A stretch of 64,000 nt of DNA from Prionace glauca (GCA_037974335.1 CM075760.1:27969402-28033401); one strand, 5' to 3'; positions 9,921 through 18,500 are shown, counted from the first letter of the stretch. Notes: generated by a model not told the origin, from the letters alone. Numbers and translations: made by a program.

Positions 9921-10585
9921 CGGCCGGGGCATTTTGTTCCTGAACAGTATCTGAATCTCGATGTTACACCCATAGTATCTTTGCTCTGGCCTCAGCCTCA
10001 AATGCTTTGTGTCAAATAAGAAATGATAAATTGTTTGATGCAATGCCAGGAAAGAAACTTCCCTATTTTGACACCTGCACATATCAGCAAGTCATCCAGT
10101 CTACAAGACAATTTAATAGGTTTAGGTGCAGACTAACATAGTTAATCACCATCTGAAACATGCTAGGGTGAGGGAAGTCTGTATGATTTCAGTTTGGTGC
10201 TGAATATTATCAGAATCTCGATGTTACAGTCATATTATCTTTGCTCTGACCTCAGCTTGAAATGCTTTCTCCAAAATCAGAAATGCTGAATTTTATGAAA
10301 AAATTGACAAAATTGTGTAAATTCTCAAAGACATGTTGAATTTTGTCCAAAATGTATTTGCGGTTAGCATTTATTTAACATCCTAATCTTATCGAATGAT
10401 TTTTTTTCCAAAAAAAATAACGTAAAATAGTCGGTTGCTCTTCATTAGCAATTTCCTAACATTACTTTCTCCAGAGAAGCTGAAAATATGCTTGCCAACA
10501 TTTGTCTGAATAAGTATAAAGATATTAAATACTTTTTTCATCGAAAGTAACAAGGAATTTATGAACACCTTTTAAAGGTTTGTAC

Positions 10586-10658
10586 TGAGCCAACCAGGAG
10601 TCGATCCTGGAATCTTCTGATCCGTACTCAGACGCGTTATCCATTGCGCCACCGGCCC
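10586..10658 (-). tRNA. tRNA-Arg (ACG), copy B
   Basis: The 73-nt minus-strand gene has an intact D arm (GGCGCAATGGATAACGC), anticodon stem TCTGA/TCAGA with ACG, and an acceptor pairing through G-T wobbles (GGGCCGG/TTGGCTC). The T loop reads GGATCGACTCC, with one change from the B-box consensus. Downstream T-runs are short. It is probably functional and better preserved than 3734-3806. Confidence 0.85.
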
Positions 10659-10882
10659 ACATGTGATCGTTAGGATAGTTGTTACATATTAGCTCGATGT
10701 TTCGAAAGTTTCAGGCACAAGAACTGTCAGAAAGTTTGCTTTTACTTGTGAGGAAAAGGTCCATTATTGAGATTGTCTTTATTCATTTACTACCAATCCT
10801 AATTGCCCTTGAACTGTTTTCAAAAGCTTGTTCAACAGCAGCGCCTCGACAGTGACGTAGACGTGAATAGGCACAACCTATG

Positions 10883-10940
10883 ATTAATATATGGTCCCCA
10901 GATAAGGGACGTACCAGATATTAAACTGTTAAGAACAGAG
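10883..10940 (-). pseudogene. RNU2: U2 snRNA fragment, inverted
   Basis: The minus strand reads 'ctctgttcttaacag' then 'tttaatatctggtacgtccc', i.e. U2 from about nucleotide 38 to 95. The 5' part of U2 is missing and is replaced by a SINE tail directly upstream (10941-10997), at the same position where the main U2 copy is invaded. Confidence 0.85.
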
Positions 10941-10997
10941 TTTTTTTTTACAACTTTATTCCAATCTAATCAAGTCAGATTAAATCCAATTCAGAGT
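10941..10997 (-). mobile_element. 3' end of U2-headed SINE in inverted U2
   Basis: The minus strand ends in 'gattagattggaataaag' plus a nine-A tail, joined to the U2 word 'ctctgttctta'. This is the same 3' end and junction as the SINE copies at 16846-17910. The SINE is cut off 5' at about 10997. Confidence 0.8.
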
Positions 10998-11221
10998 AGG
11001 CACAAACCTAGTGATTGGTGGAGTACGGGCTCATCTACATAACTGTGGTGCAGTGGCAGTGAAAAAGGGGAGAAAAGGTGTGTTGTAATGAGAAAGGCCG
11101 GGAGAAAGGTGACAAGACTGCGGCTGAGAGTGCTTATGTGTGTCTAAGTGTTTGAATGGTGTCAGCCTGTTGTCAAAGAGGGAAGGCATCTGGCAGTTGG
11201 GCGACTCAAGAGCGGCGCCGG
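10998..11221 (+). promoter_or_regulatory. U2 snRNA upstream region (promoter expected here)
   Basis: These 224 bp lie between the inverted U2/SINE piece and the U2 start at 11222. A U2 promoter would need a proximal element near -55 and a distal element near -220. A weak proximal-element-like 'aagtgtttgaatgg' lies at about 11147-11160 (roughly -65). I see no octamer ATGCAAAT on either strand. Whether this promoter still works cannot be judged from sequence alone. Confidence 0.3.
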
Positions 11222-11273
11222 CATCGCTTCTCGGCCTTTTGGCTAAGATCAAGTGTAGTCTCTGTTCTTATCA
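11222..11273 (+). pseudogene. RNU2: U2 snRNA gene, 5' part (interrupted)
   Basis: The sequence is the U2 5' end, starting 'atcgcttctcggccttttgg', and continues to 'ttcttatcag' (nt 1-52). It breaks at the insertion site; the rest of U2 resumes at 17911. Nucleotide 38, just after the branch-site-pairing GUAGU, is C rather than the A of human U2. The reassembled U2 length would be 187 nt, close to the vertebrate norm of about 188, so this was a complete gene copy before invasion. Confidence 0.92.
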
Positions 11274-11478
11274 GCTGAAATGCAAACCTTGTAAATAGTA
11301 TTTGTAATATTGAGACATAGATATAGTTTTGTAAGTATTGAAAGTAGACACTGTAATTTGGATAGATCTGTAAAAAATGTTTTGATTTGCTATTCGATTT
11401 GCTATTGTATATTTGAAATGGATTAGTTGAGTTTTTTTTTTATGAATAAAGTATATATATTTTTGAAATAAAAAAAAA
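11274..11478 (+). mobile_element. Keno-type LINE, 5'-truncated copy (3' UTR only)
   Basis: These 205 bp match the 3' UTR of the full-length element at 16626-16832 almost base for base ('ctgaaatgcaaaccttgtaa' to 'tttttgaaat' plus poly-A). It is flanked by the 15-bp duplication CTCTGTTCTTATCAG at 11259 and 11479. It is a typical 5'-truncated target-primed insertion. Confidence 0.92.
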
Positions 11479-11748
11479 CTCTGTTCTTATCAGTTTAAGT
11501 TCGGAGCTATAACCTGCAGGAGAGCATAACCAACCTCGCCTCAACTTCTCGCAACAGGAGCGAGTGGATTTCGGAAGGAGCCACAAGATCTCGATCTCGA
11601 TGGGCGTCGTAGAAGCAGGCGTCAGACGAAGACTGGGAGAAGACCGTCTGTGACACTCCAGCTCTGCTGCTACTGGTGGATCTTAATGCTGGTTTCAAGC
11701 CTGGCTTAAACCTAACGCCAGTACAGTAAGACCCAGTGTCACCGAGCT

Positions 11749-13050
11749 ATGGCTGCAGCTGCATCGAGAGCTGCAGGCCAAGGGCTGCCCAACACCATCC
11801 GGGTGAAGGCTTCGGGAGGAGACTCGCCCGTGGGCCGAGACTTCGTGGTGAAGAAGGTCCTGTTCGAGTGCTGCGGATTCCAGGCAGCAGAGATCTACGC
11901 AGTGGCTGAGCACAACAGCAACAACCAGCCCTACGTGGACGTCAGCTTCAGGAGCCTGTCAGGATGCCTCAAGTTCCTGACAGCCCTCAAGGAGAAAGGC
12001 AAAGAGGGGCCCCTCTCCATCCTGAAGGCGGAGCCCCTGTTCATCGTGCCGTCCCAGCGGAACCGGGTTATCACGACCCAAATGTATAACCCCTACGTCC
12101 CTGCGGCCGATGTGCTGACGTTCCTCTCCAGGTACGTGGAGGTGAAGGGGGAGAGCACGGACGTGATGGACAAATACGGGATCTGGACCTGTAAGAGACA
12201 GGTGAGAGTAACTCTCAGGACTGACCCCAACGGAGGCCTCCTGCACCCACCCTCCAATTTTGCCATTGGGGGGAATCGAGGCTTCCTGTACTACGCGGGA
12301 CAGCCTCGAGTGTGCCGAATCTGCGGCAAAACCGGCCATCTTGCCGCGAGCTGCAGCACCACCTTCTGCAGGAACTGCCTGAAGGAGGGACACGCGACAG
12401 AGGACTGCAGCGACAGCAAATGCTGCAACCTGTGTGGGGAGGCTGGCCACGTCTACAGAGCCTGCCCCAAGAGAAAGGTCACTTATGCAGAGATCACCAG
12501 AGGCGGAGGGAAGAAGGTAAGCGCCCCTGCCAGCTCAGAGGGAAAGGCCACCGGTCCAGAAACAGGCCCGGAAAAGGCTTCGGAAGGATGGGCGCCCCCC
12601 CCCTCAGTGCAGCAGGAGGACGCACCATCAGCACCACCAGCAGAGGGCGCCGGAGCCACGGAACAGGAGAGCGCGGAGCTCGAGAGCCCCTGGCTGAACA
12701 TCCAATCCAGGAGAAAGATCCGGAAAAAGAGATCCGTGGCAGCGAAACCCGTCAAAGGTGACGTCTCCTCAGAGGATGAGAGGAAAGCTGCCAGACGGCG
12801 ACAGATCCGCAAGAGGCTCCTTTCCAAAGCGGCGCAGGATCCGCAGGTGAGCAGGAAAAAGAACGTTGACACCGTCCGGTACAAAGACCAGCCAGAAACC
12901 CCGACGAAAGCCGACGGATACACGACTCCGACGGTGTCCCCCGGCCGCCGACGAGGATCTGAGGCAGATTCGGACGGTTACATCAGCCCTGCCTCCCTGA
13001 AGAACTTCGTCAGCGCCACAGGAATGCGGAACCGGGTGCGAGCTGACTGA
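11749..13050 (+). CDS. Keno-like LINE ORF1 protein (nucleic-acid-binding)
   Basis: The 433-residue protein probably coats element RNA as a chaperone in the retrotransposition particle. Residues about 20-180 form a folded region typical of Tx1-clade ORF1. Three CCHC zinc knuckles follow in tandem at about 189-240 (CRICGKTGHLAASC, CRNCLKEGHATEDC, CNLCGEAGHVYRAC), all with complete Cys/His sets. The C-terminal 190 residues are Lys/Arg/Glu/Ser-rich and low-complexity. The ATG at 11749 is the first in frame of the folded domain and sits after 'gagct'. Codon use is GC-rich, unlike the A/T-rich surroundings. ORF2 begins 41 bp after the stop, so it is translated by reinitiation or an unknown mechanism. 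Confidence 0.9.
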   Translation: MAAAASRAAGQGLPNTIRVKASGGDSPVGRDFVVKKVLFECCGFQAAEIYAVAEHNSNNQPYVDVSFRSLSGCLKFLTALKEKGKEGPLSILKAEPLFIVPSQRNRVITTQMYNPYVPAADVLTFLSRYVEVKGESTDVMDKYGIWTCKRQVRVTLRTDPNGGLLHPPSNFAIGGNRGFLYYAGQPRVCRICGKTGHLAASCSTTFCRNCLKEGHATEDCSDSKCCNLCGEAGHVYRACPKRKVTYAEITRGGGKKVSAPASSEGKATGPETGPEKASEGWAPPPSVQQEDAPSAPPAEGAGATEQESAELESPWLNIQSRRKIRKKRSVAAKPVKGDVSSEDERKAARRRQIRKRLLSKAAQDPQVSRKKNVDTVRYKDQPETPTKADGYTTPTVSPGRRRGSEADSDGYISPASLKNFVSATGMRNRVRAD

Positions 13051-13091
13051 CGGACACGTAAGAACTGCCAAATCTTTTTCACACCTTGAAA

Positions 13092-16000
13092 ATGTCCTTT
13101 AAGTTTGCCTCGGTAAACGTACGCAGCGTCAAAGACGGGCTGAGATGTGCGTCCACACTATCCTACCTGGCCAGTGTCAAGGCCGACCTGCTTTTCCTGC
13201 AGGAGTGTGGGATCCCTCACCTCAGCAGCTACAGGCGCTGGTCGAGTGTCTGGTCCCACGGACCGTCCATCTGGTCAGGTGGGAACGACTGCCGTTCCTC
13301 GGGCCTCGGCATCCTGCTGCGGGGAGGGGGCTTTACCATCTCCGAAGTTAGGGAGGTGGTGGGGGGACGCCTCCTCGTAGCAGACGTCACGTACAAGAAC
13401 TGCCCTCTCAGGTTGATCAATGTGTATGCCCCTGCCGTCAAAACCGAGCGGCTGGCGGTTCTTGAGCAGCTGCCACAGCTGCTCACCACCTCCAGGCCGG
13501 TCATCCTGGGCGGGGACTTTAACTGCATCCTAGACAAGGCCGACCGATCCAGCAGGGCTGGAAACAAACTGGACGCTTCGTCCAGAGCCCTGCTGGAGAC
13601 GGTCAAAGATGCCAAGCTGCTCGACGTCTTCAGCAACCCAGCAGACGGAGGGCAGCGCAGGTACACGTGGTCGCGGCCAGACGGGTCGGTTCGCTCCAGG
13701 ATCGACTTTATGTTTGTGTCCCGCGCGCTCACGGTCAGGCCCACCGACGTCAGGCCGGTGTTCTTCTCTGACCACTGCCTCCTGCTGGCCGACTGTCAGC
13801 TGGAGGCAAACCAGAGAGTGGGCAGGGGGTCCTGGAAGCTGAATGTAGAACTGTTGACCCCAGAGAACCTCGAGGAACTCAGGAGGGTTTACCACGGTTG
13901 GAGGACCGTCAAACCCTTCTTTGAGTCTCCATCGCTCTGGTGGGAAACCATCAAAGACAACATCAAAAGGTTCTTCATTCGCAAAGGGGTTCAGAAGGCC
14001 AGGGAGAGACGGGGGGACATGTCCCGACTCCAGAAAAGCATGCAGGAACTGCTCCAATTGCAGTCGATGGGGGTCGATGTCAGGGAGGAGCTCCAGGAGG
14101 TGAAGAGCCAGCAAGCCTCGCTCTTTGCCTCGGAGGCCGCCAAGGTCATCTTCCGGTCCAGGGTCCGCTCCGTAGAGCAGGACGAAAAGTGCTCACGTTT
14201 CTTCTTCCAGAAGGTACACAGCGAAACCTCTGTGATCAGCAGCCTGAAGGAAGAGGACGGCTCAGTAGGGTCATCGCAGTCTGACATTCTGAGGATCTGC
14301 AAATCCTTCTATGCCGGACTGTATGACCTGAAGCCGACAGACAGCACGGCCTCCCAGTCTTTCCTGTCGTCTATCACGCAGGTCTTAGACGACGGCGAGC
14401 GGGACAGCCTAGACAGACCGGTATCTCTGGACGAGCTGACCAAGGCCGTCGAGTCCTTACAGAAGGGTAAAACTCCCGGAAGCGACGGCTTACCGGCTGA
14501 GGTTTACTCGGAGTTGTGGGACTTGATGGGCCCGGACCTCCTGGAAGTATACGAGAGTATGCTTCTGGAGGGCAGGATGTCAGAATCCATGAGGAAAGGC
14601 ATCATTACCCTCATCTACAAGCGGAAGGGGGAGAGGGAAGAAATTCGGAATTGGCGACCCATTTCACTATTGAACGTGGATTACAAAATTCTGGCCAAGG
14701 TCATCGCAAACCGGGTCAGGTCTGCTCTGGGGTCAGTGATCCATCCTGATCAAACCTGTGCTGTACCTGGCAGGAAGATCTCTGGCAGCCTGGCGCTACT
14801 CAGGGATACGATCGCCTACGTGCAGGACAGGCGGGTGGACACGTGCCTCATCAGCCTCGACCAGGAGAAGGCGTTTGACAGAATATCGCACAGCTACATG
14901 ATGGATGTGCTGTCCAAAATGGGCTTTGGGGAGGGAATACGCAATTGGATCCGGCTGCTCTACACAGACATCAGTAGCGCAGTCTCAGTCAACGGGTGGG
15001 AAACAGATAGCTTCCAAATCAGGTCTGGAGTCAGACAGGGCTGCCCTCTCTCCTCCGTCCTTTTTGTGTGTTGCATTGAACCCTTTGCCCAGGCCCTCAG
15101 AAGCGACCCAGGCATCAAAGGGGTGACAATCCCAGGCAGCGGAGGCACGCAGGTCAAAGCCTCCCTGTATATGGATGACGTGGCTGTCTTCTGCTCGGAC
15201 CCCCCGTCTGTTCGCAGGCTCCTCCAGGTCTGTGAGCAGTTCGAGTTGGCCTCGGGAGCCAAAGTCAACCAGGGAAAGAGCGAGGCCATGTTCTTTGGAA
15301 ACTGGGCCGACAAATCCCTTGTCCCCTTCACCGTCAGGACAGATTACCTGAAGGTGCTGGGGATATGGTTCGGAGCGGCTGGGGCATGCATCAAAACCTG
15401 GGAGGAGCGCATCGCGAAAGCCAGACAGAAACTCGGCCGGTGGGAGCTACGCTCGCTCTCCATAACCGGGAAAAACCTGGTGATCCGGTGCGAGATGCTG
15501 TCTGTGTTGTTGTACGTGGCGCAGGCGTGGCCTATCCCCAAATCCTGCGCTGCAGCAGTGACGCGGGCCATCTTCAAGTTCATCTGGAGATCAAAGATGG
15601 ATCGCGTCCGGAGGGAAGCGATGTACAAACCTCCAGAGAACGGAGGGAAAGACGTTCCCAACGCCGCCCTCATTCTGATGGCCACCTTTGTGTGCGGCTG
15701 CATCAAGCTGTGCGTAGACCCTCGGTACAGCAACAGCAAGTGCCACTATTTATTGAGGTTCTACCTGTCCCCAGTGTTACGAAGGCTGGGTCTGGCCACA
15801 CTGCCGCGGAACGCTCCGAGTAGTTGGACCGTACCGCAGCACCTGTCCTTCGTAGAGATATTTCTCCGCAAACACACCTTTGACCACAAGGCGATTAAGC
15901 AGTGGTCAGCGCGTAACGTCCTTAGGGCCCTGAGAGAAAAGGAGACGGCGGATCCTGTCGGAAGGTTCCCTGAGCAGACTGTCAGTGTCATCTGGCAGAA

Positions 16001-16499
16001 CGCCTCATCACCAGAACTGACAAACAAGCACCAAGATCTGGCTTGGCTGGTGGTGAGAAGGGCACTCCCCGTCAGATCCTTTATGCACACTCGAGGTCTC
16101 AGCAGCACCGCACGCTGCCCTCGAAGCGGCTGCGGGGCTGATGAGACGGTTGCACACCTCCTTCTGGAATGTGCCTTTGCAAAGAAGGTCTGGAGCGAAA
16201 TGCAGTGGTATTTGTCGAGGTTCGTCCCCAGCAGCTCGGTGACACAGGACTCTGTGCTCTACGGGCTGTTTCCGGGGACGCACACCGAGACAAATATCAA
16301 CTGCTGCTGGAAGGTCATCAACTCGGTGAAGGACGCACTTTGGTCCGCCCGAAACTTGCTGATCTTCCAGCAGAAAGAACTGTCCTCGACCGAGTGTTGC
16401 AGACTGGCACATTCCAAGGTCCAGGACTACGTGCTGAGGGACGGGCTGAAGCTTGGGGCAGCCGCCGCAAAGGTACAATGGGGAAAGGCCACACTGTAA
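13092..16499 (+). CDS. Keno-like LINE ORF2: APE endonuclease and reverse transcriptase
   Basis: This 1135-residue protein nicks the target and copies element RNA from the nick. Residues 1-235 are an APE-type endonuclease, with Asn near residue 9, QE at 37-38, GGDFN around Asp142, a DFMF block and SDH at 226-228, all catalytic positions present. Residues about 455-735 are the reverse transcriptase, with TPGSDGLPAEV, NWRPISLLN, GVRQGCPLSS and the catalytic YMDD at 693-696. A C-terminal CX4CX7HX4C-type cluster lies near 1010-1035 (CPRSGCG...HLLLEC). The first ATG is at 13092. No stop or shift interrupts it. Motifs and length fit the Tx1/L1 group, and U2 specificity presumably lies in the endonuclease and C-terminal regions. 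Confidence 0.93.
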   Translation: MSFKFASVNVRSVKDGLRCASTLSYLASVKADLLFLQECGIPHLSSYRRWSSVWSHGPSIWSGGNDCRSSGLGILLRGGGFTISEVREVVGGRLLVADVTYKNCPLRLINVYAPAVKTERLAVLEQLPQLLTTSRPVILGGDFNCILDKADRSSRAGNKLDASSRALLETVKDAKLLDVFSNPADGGQRRYTWSRPDGSVRSRIDFMFVSRALTVRPTDVRPVFFSDHCLLLADCQLEANQRVGRGSWKLNVELLTPENLEELRRVYHGWRTVKPFFESPSLWWETIKDNIKRFFIRKGVQKARERRGDMSRLQKSMQELLQLQSMGVDVREELQEVKSQQASLFASEAAKVIFRSRVRSVEQDEKCSRFFFQKVHSETSVISSLKEEDGSVGSSQSDILRICKSFYAGLYDLKPTDSTASQSFLSSITQVLDDGERDSLDRPVSLDELTKAVESLQKGKTPGSDGLPAEVYSELWDLMGPDLLEVYESMLLEGRMSESMRKGIITLIYKRKGEREEIRNWRPISLLNVDYKILAKVIANRVRSALGSVIHPDQTCAVPGRKISGSLALLRDTIAYVQDRRVDTCLISLDQEKAFDRISHSYMMDVLSKMGFGEGIRNWIRLLYTDISSAVSVNGWETDSFQIRSGVRQGCPLSSVLFVCCIEPFAQALRSDPGIKGVTIPGSGGTQVKASLYMDDVAVFCSDPPSVRRLLQVCEQFELASGAKVNQGKSEAMFFGNWADKSLVPFTVRTDYLKVLGIWFGAAGACIKTWEERIAKARQKLGRWELRSLSITGKNLVIRCEMLSVLLYVAQAWPIPKSCAAAVTRAIFKFIWRSKMDRVRREAMYKPPENGGKDVPNAALILMATFVCGCIKLCVDPRYSNSKCHYLLRFYLSPVLRRLGLATLPRNAPSSWTVPQHLSFVEIFLRKHTFDHKAIKQWSARNVLRALREKETADPVGRFPEQTVSVIWQNASSPELTNKHQDLAWLVVRRALPVRSFMHTRGLSSTARCPRSGCGADETVAHLLLECAFAKKVWSEMQWYLSRFVPSSSVTQDSVLYGLFPGTHTETNINCCWKVINSVKDALWSARNLLIFQQKELSSTECCRLAHSKVQDYVLRDGLKLGAAAAKVQWGKATL

Positions 16500-16845
16500 G
16501 GCCTTTAACAGAGGCAGACCGAGGGCCCGGGAACTGCAGAATACCCTCGACCTGCGTAACTGTGTGCCAACCTGTCCACTAACGGCACACAGTAATCTAT
16601 TGAGACATGTATATATTTTTTAAGAACTGAAATGCAAACCTTGTAAATAGTAATTGTAATATTGAGACATAGATATAGTTTTGTAAGTATTGAAAGTAGA
16701 CACTGTAATTCGGATAGATCTGTAAAAATGTTTTGATTTGCTATTTGATTTGCTATTGTATATTTGAAATGGATTAGTTGAGTTTTTTTTTATGAATAAA
16801 GTATATATATTTTTGAAATAAAAAAAAAAAAACTCTGTTCTTATC

Positions 16846-17188
16846 GCTTCTCGGCCTTTTGGCTAAGATCAAGTGTAGTCTGTTAGTGTTGATCAAGTGT
16901 AGGGTCAACATGCTGCACTTGATTGAAGTCATTAGGTTGCAATTCAGCTTCATTTGAAGCAATTTTTTAAACTGGCATCTTGGCCTTTTGGCTAAGATGC
17001 AAATTGGATCAAGCCCTGGAGGAGGAGCTACACCTACTCCAGTCAGCTTGGATCATGTAGATCAAGCCCAAGACAGGAGACCTGTCTTGTCAGCTTGGAT
17101 CGGGAATGTCCCAACTTGTTGGGACTCTGAATTGGGTTTAATTTGACTTGATTAGATTGGAATAAAGGGGTAAAAAAAAAAAAAAAAA
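16846..17188 (+). mobile_element. U2-headed SINE, copy 1
   Basis: The copy starts with the U2 5' end (with the ATC shared with the target it reads from U2 nt 1 to about nt 37). It then has about 95 bp of own sequence, a second U2-like head at 16976-16998 ('catcttggccttttggctaa'), a middle with short perfect hairpins, and a 3' end 'ttggaataaaggggt' with an A-tail. It is flanked by CTCTGTTCTTATC at 16833 and 17189. It differs from copies 2 and 3 at a handful of sites. Confidence 0.9.
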
Positions 17189-17201
17189 CTCTGTTCTTAT
17201 C

Positions 17202-17549
17202 GCTTCTCGGCCTTTTGGCTAAGATCAAGTGTAGTCTGTTAGTGTTGATCAAGTGTAGGGTCAACATGCTGCACTTGATTGAAGTCATTGGGTTGCAATT
17301 CAGCTTCATTTTGAAGCAATTTTTTAAACCGGCATCTCGGCCTTTTGGCTAAGATGCAAATTGGATCAAGCCCTGGAGGAGGAGCTACACCTACTCCAGT
17401 CAGCTTGGATCATGTAGATCAAGCCCAAGACAGGAGACCTGTCTTGTCAGCTTGGATCGGGAATGTCCCAACTTGTTGGGACTCTGAATTGGGTTTAATT
17501 TGACTTGATTAGATTGGAATAAAGGGGTAAAAAAAAAAAAAAAAAAAAA
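17202..17549 (+). mobile_element. U2-headed SINE, copy 2
   Basis: Same structure as copy 1, with the second U2-like head at 17333-17355. Hairpins are 'caagacaggagacctgtcttg' (stem of nine, loop of three, near 17425) and 'gtcccaacttgttgggac' (stem of eight, near 17466). It is nearly identical to copy 3, pointing to recent insertion or array duplication. It is flanked by the 13-bp target word at 17189 and 17550. Confidence 0.9.
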
Positions 17550-17562
17550 CTCTGTTCTTATC

Positions 17563-17910
17563 GCTTCTCGGCCTTTTGGCTAAGATCAAGTGTAGTCTGT
17601 TAGTGTTGATCAAGTGTAGGGTCAACATGCTGCACTTGATTGAAGTCATTGGGTTGCAATTCAGCTTCATTTTGAAGCAATTTTTTAAACCGGCATCTCG
17701 GCCTTTTGGCTAAGATGCAAATTGGATCAAGCCCTGGAGGAGGAGCTACACCTACTCCAGTCAGCTTGGATCATGTAGATCAAGCCCAAGACAGGAGACC
17801 TGTCTTGTCAGCTTGGATCGGGAATGTCCCAACTTGTTGGGACTCTGAATTGGGTTTAATTTGACTTGATTAGATTGGAATAAAGGGGTAAAAAAAAAAA
17901 AAAAAAAAAA
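17563..17910 (+). mobile_element. U2-headed SINE, copy 3
   Basis: This last member of the array has its second U2-like head at 17694-17716. The A-tail (about 20 A) joins CTCTGTTCTTATC at 17911, after which U2 itself resumes. The 3' end 'gattagattggaataaag' resembles the Keno 3' UTR words 'ggattagttgag' and 'gaataaag', consistent with use of the LINE's reverse transcriptase. Confidence 0.9.
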
Positions 17911-18060
17911 CTCTGTTCTTATCAGTTTAATATCTGGTACGTCCCTTATCTGGGGACCATTTATTAAATTGATTTTTGGAGCAGGGAGATGGAATAAGGG
18001 CTCGCTCTGTCCACTCCATGTATCGGCCTGGTATTGCAGTATCTCTGGGAACGGTGCACC
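17911..18060 (+). pseudogene. RNU2: U2 snRNA gene, 3' part
   Basis: It continues U2 from 'ctctgttcttatcagtttaa' to 'gggaacggtgcacc'. The Sm-site 'gatttttgga' and the 3' stem-loops are recognisable, with several substitutions from human U2. A 3'-box-like 'acttcaaaaatcagc' follows at about 18088-18102. Split from its 5' end by 6.6 kb of insertions, it cannot yield U2. Confidence 0.92.
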
Positions 18061-18104
18061 ACCCCCCTTTCTGGGGACATCCTCAAACTTCAAAAATCAG
18101 CTCT

Positions 18105-18500
18105 CGCACAACTCACTCTGATGTCGTCCAACAGGCTTTATTTGCTATCACCATCTTTCCCAGCGCTGCTCCTTCTTTCCTCAAGTGACTGCAGACGGTT
18201 GGCTTCACAAACGCGCCATCGCTTGCAACATAATGCTGGCAATGCCCCTCTTTACACCTACACACATTGTCCCTGACTCCAGTGGCAATCGCAGCTTCAA
18301 GAAATTGTCTCCAGGCCAAACCCCACATCCCGCTTCAGGCCGTCCTCATGTCTGCCCAACTCGCCTATCAGTTTCTGCTCGCCCAACTCTGCTCTGTCTC
18401 TTACAAACAAACACTTCCTCTCCACACGGGCTCACTGCCAGCTTCACACACAGTAAGACGTCTCACCACACCAGGTTACAGTCCAACCCGTTTACTTGAT
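18105..18500 (-). mobile_element. Penelope-like element 3' fragments
   Basis: Minus-strand words match the 3' region of the Penelope-like copies at 35690-36170 and 37900-38830. Examples are a remnant of the 'AEQKLI' and 'HEDGL' coding words near 18320-18400, and 'agcaaataaagcctgttgga' near 18120-18145. At 18449-18500 a second 3' end ('agacgtctcaccacacc' as read on plus) abuts it, so at least two fragments are present. Both are short and decayed. Confidence 0.6.

Larger units (their letters stand above)
8126..10817 (+). repeat. Segmental duplication copy B (about 2.7 kb)
   Basis: This is the partner of 1420-3966, in the same orientation about 6.7 kb downstream. It has the same internal order (SINE tail, CpG module, LINE 3' end, tRNA-Val spacer, tRNA-Arg). 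It is longer mainly because of four extra 33-bp units. Its tRNA-Arg is better preserved than copy A's. Confidence 0.9.
11499..16832 (+). mobile_element. Full-length U2-specific LINE (Keno-like, Tx1 clade)
   Basis: This 5.3-kb element has a 250-bp 5' UTR, ORF1 (11749-13050), a 41-bp gap, ORF2 (13092-16499), a 320-bp 3' UTR and an A-tail. It lies in U2 between CTCTGTTCTTATCAGTTTAA on the left and CTCTGTTCTTATC on the right. Tx1-clade elements with zinc-knuckle ORF1 and APE/RT ORF2 are known to target multicopy RNA genes, and Keno is the lineage known for U2. Assignment to Keno is from target and architecture, not from a database match. Both ORFs are open, so the element may be competent. Confidence 0.9.

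Noticed and set aside
17043-18093. Repeated minus-strand frames in the SINE array
   Set aside because: They cross A-tails and SINE bodies. The SINE is non-coding.
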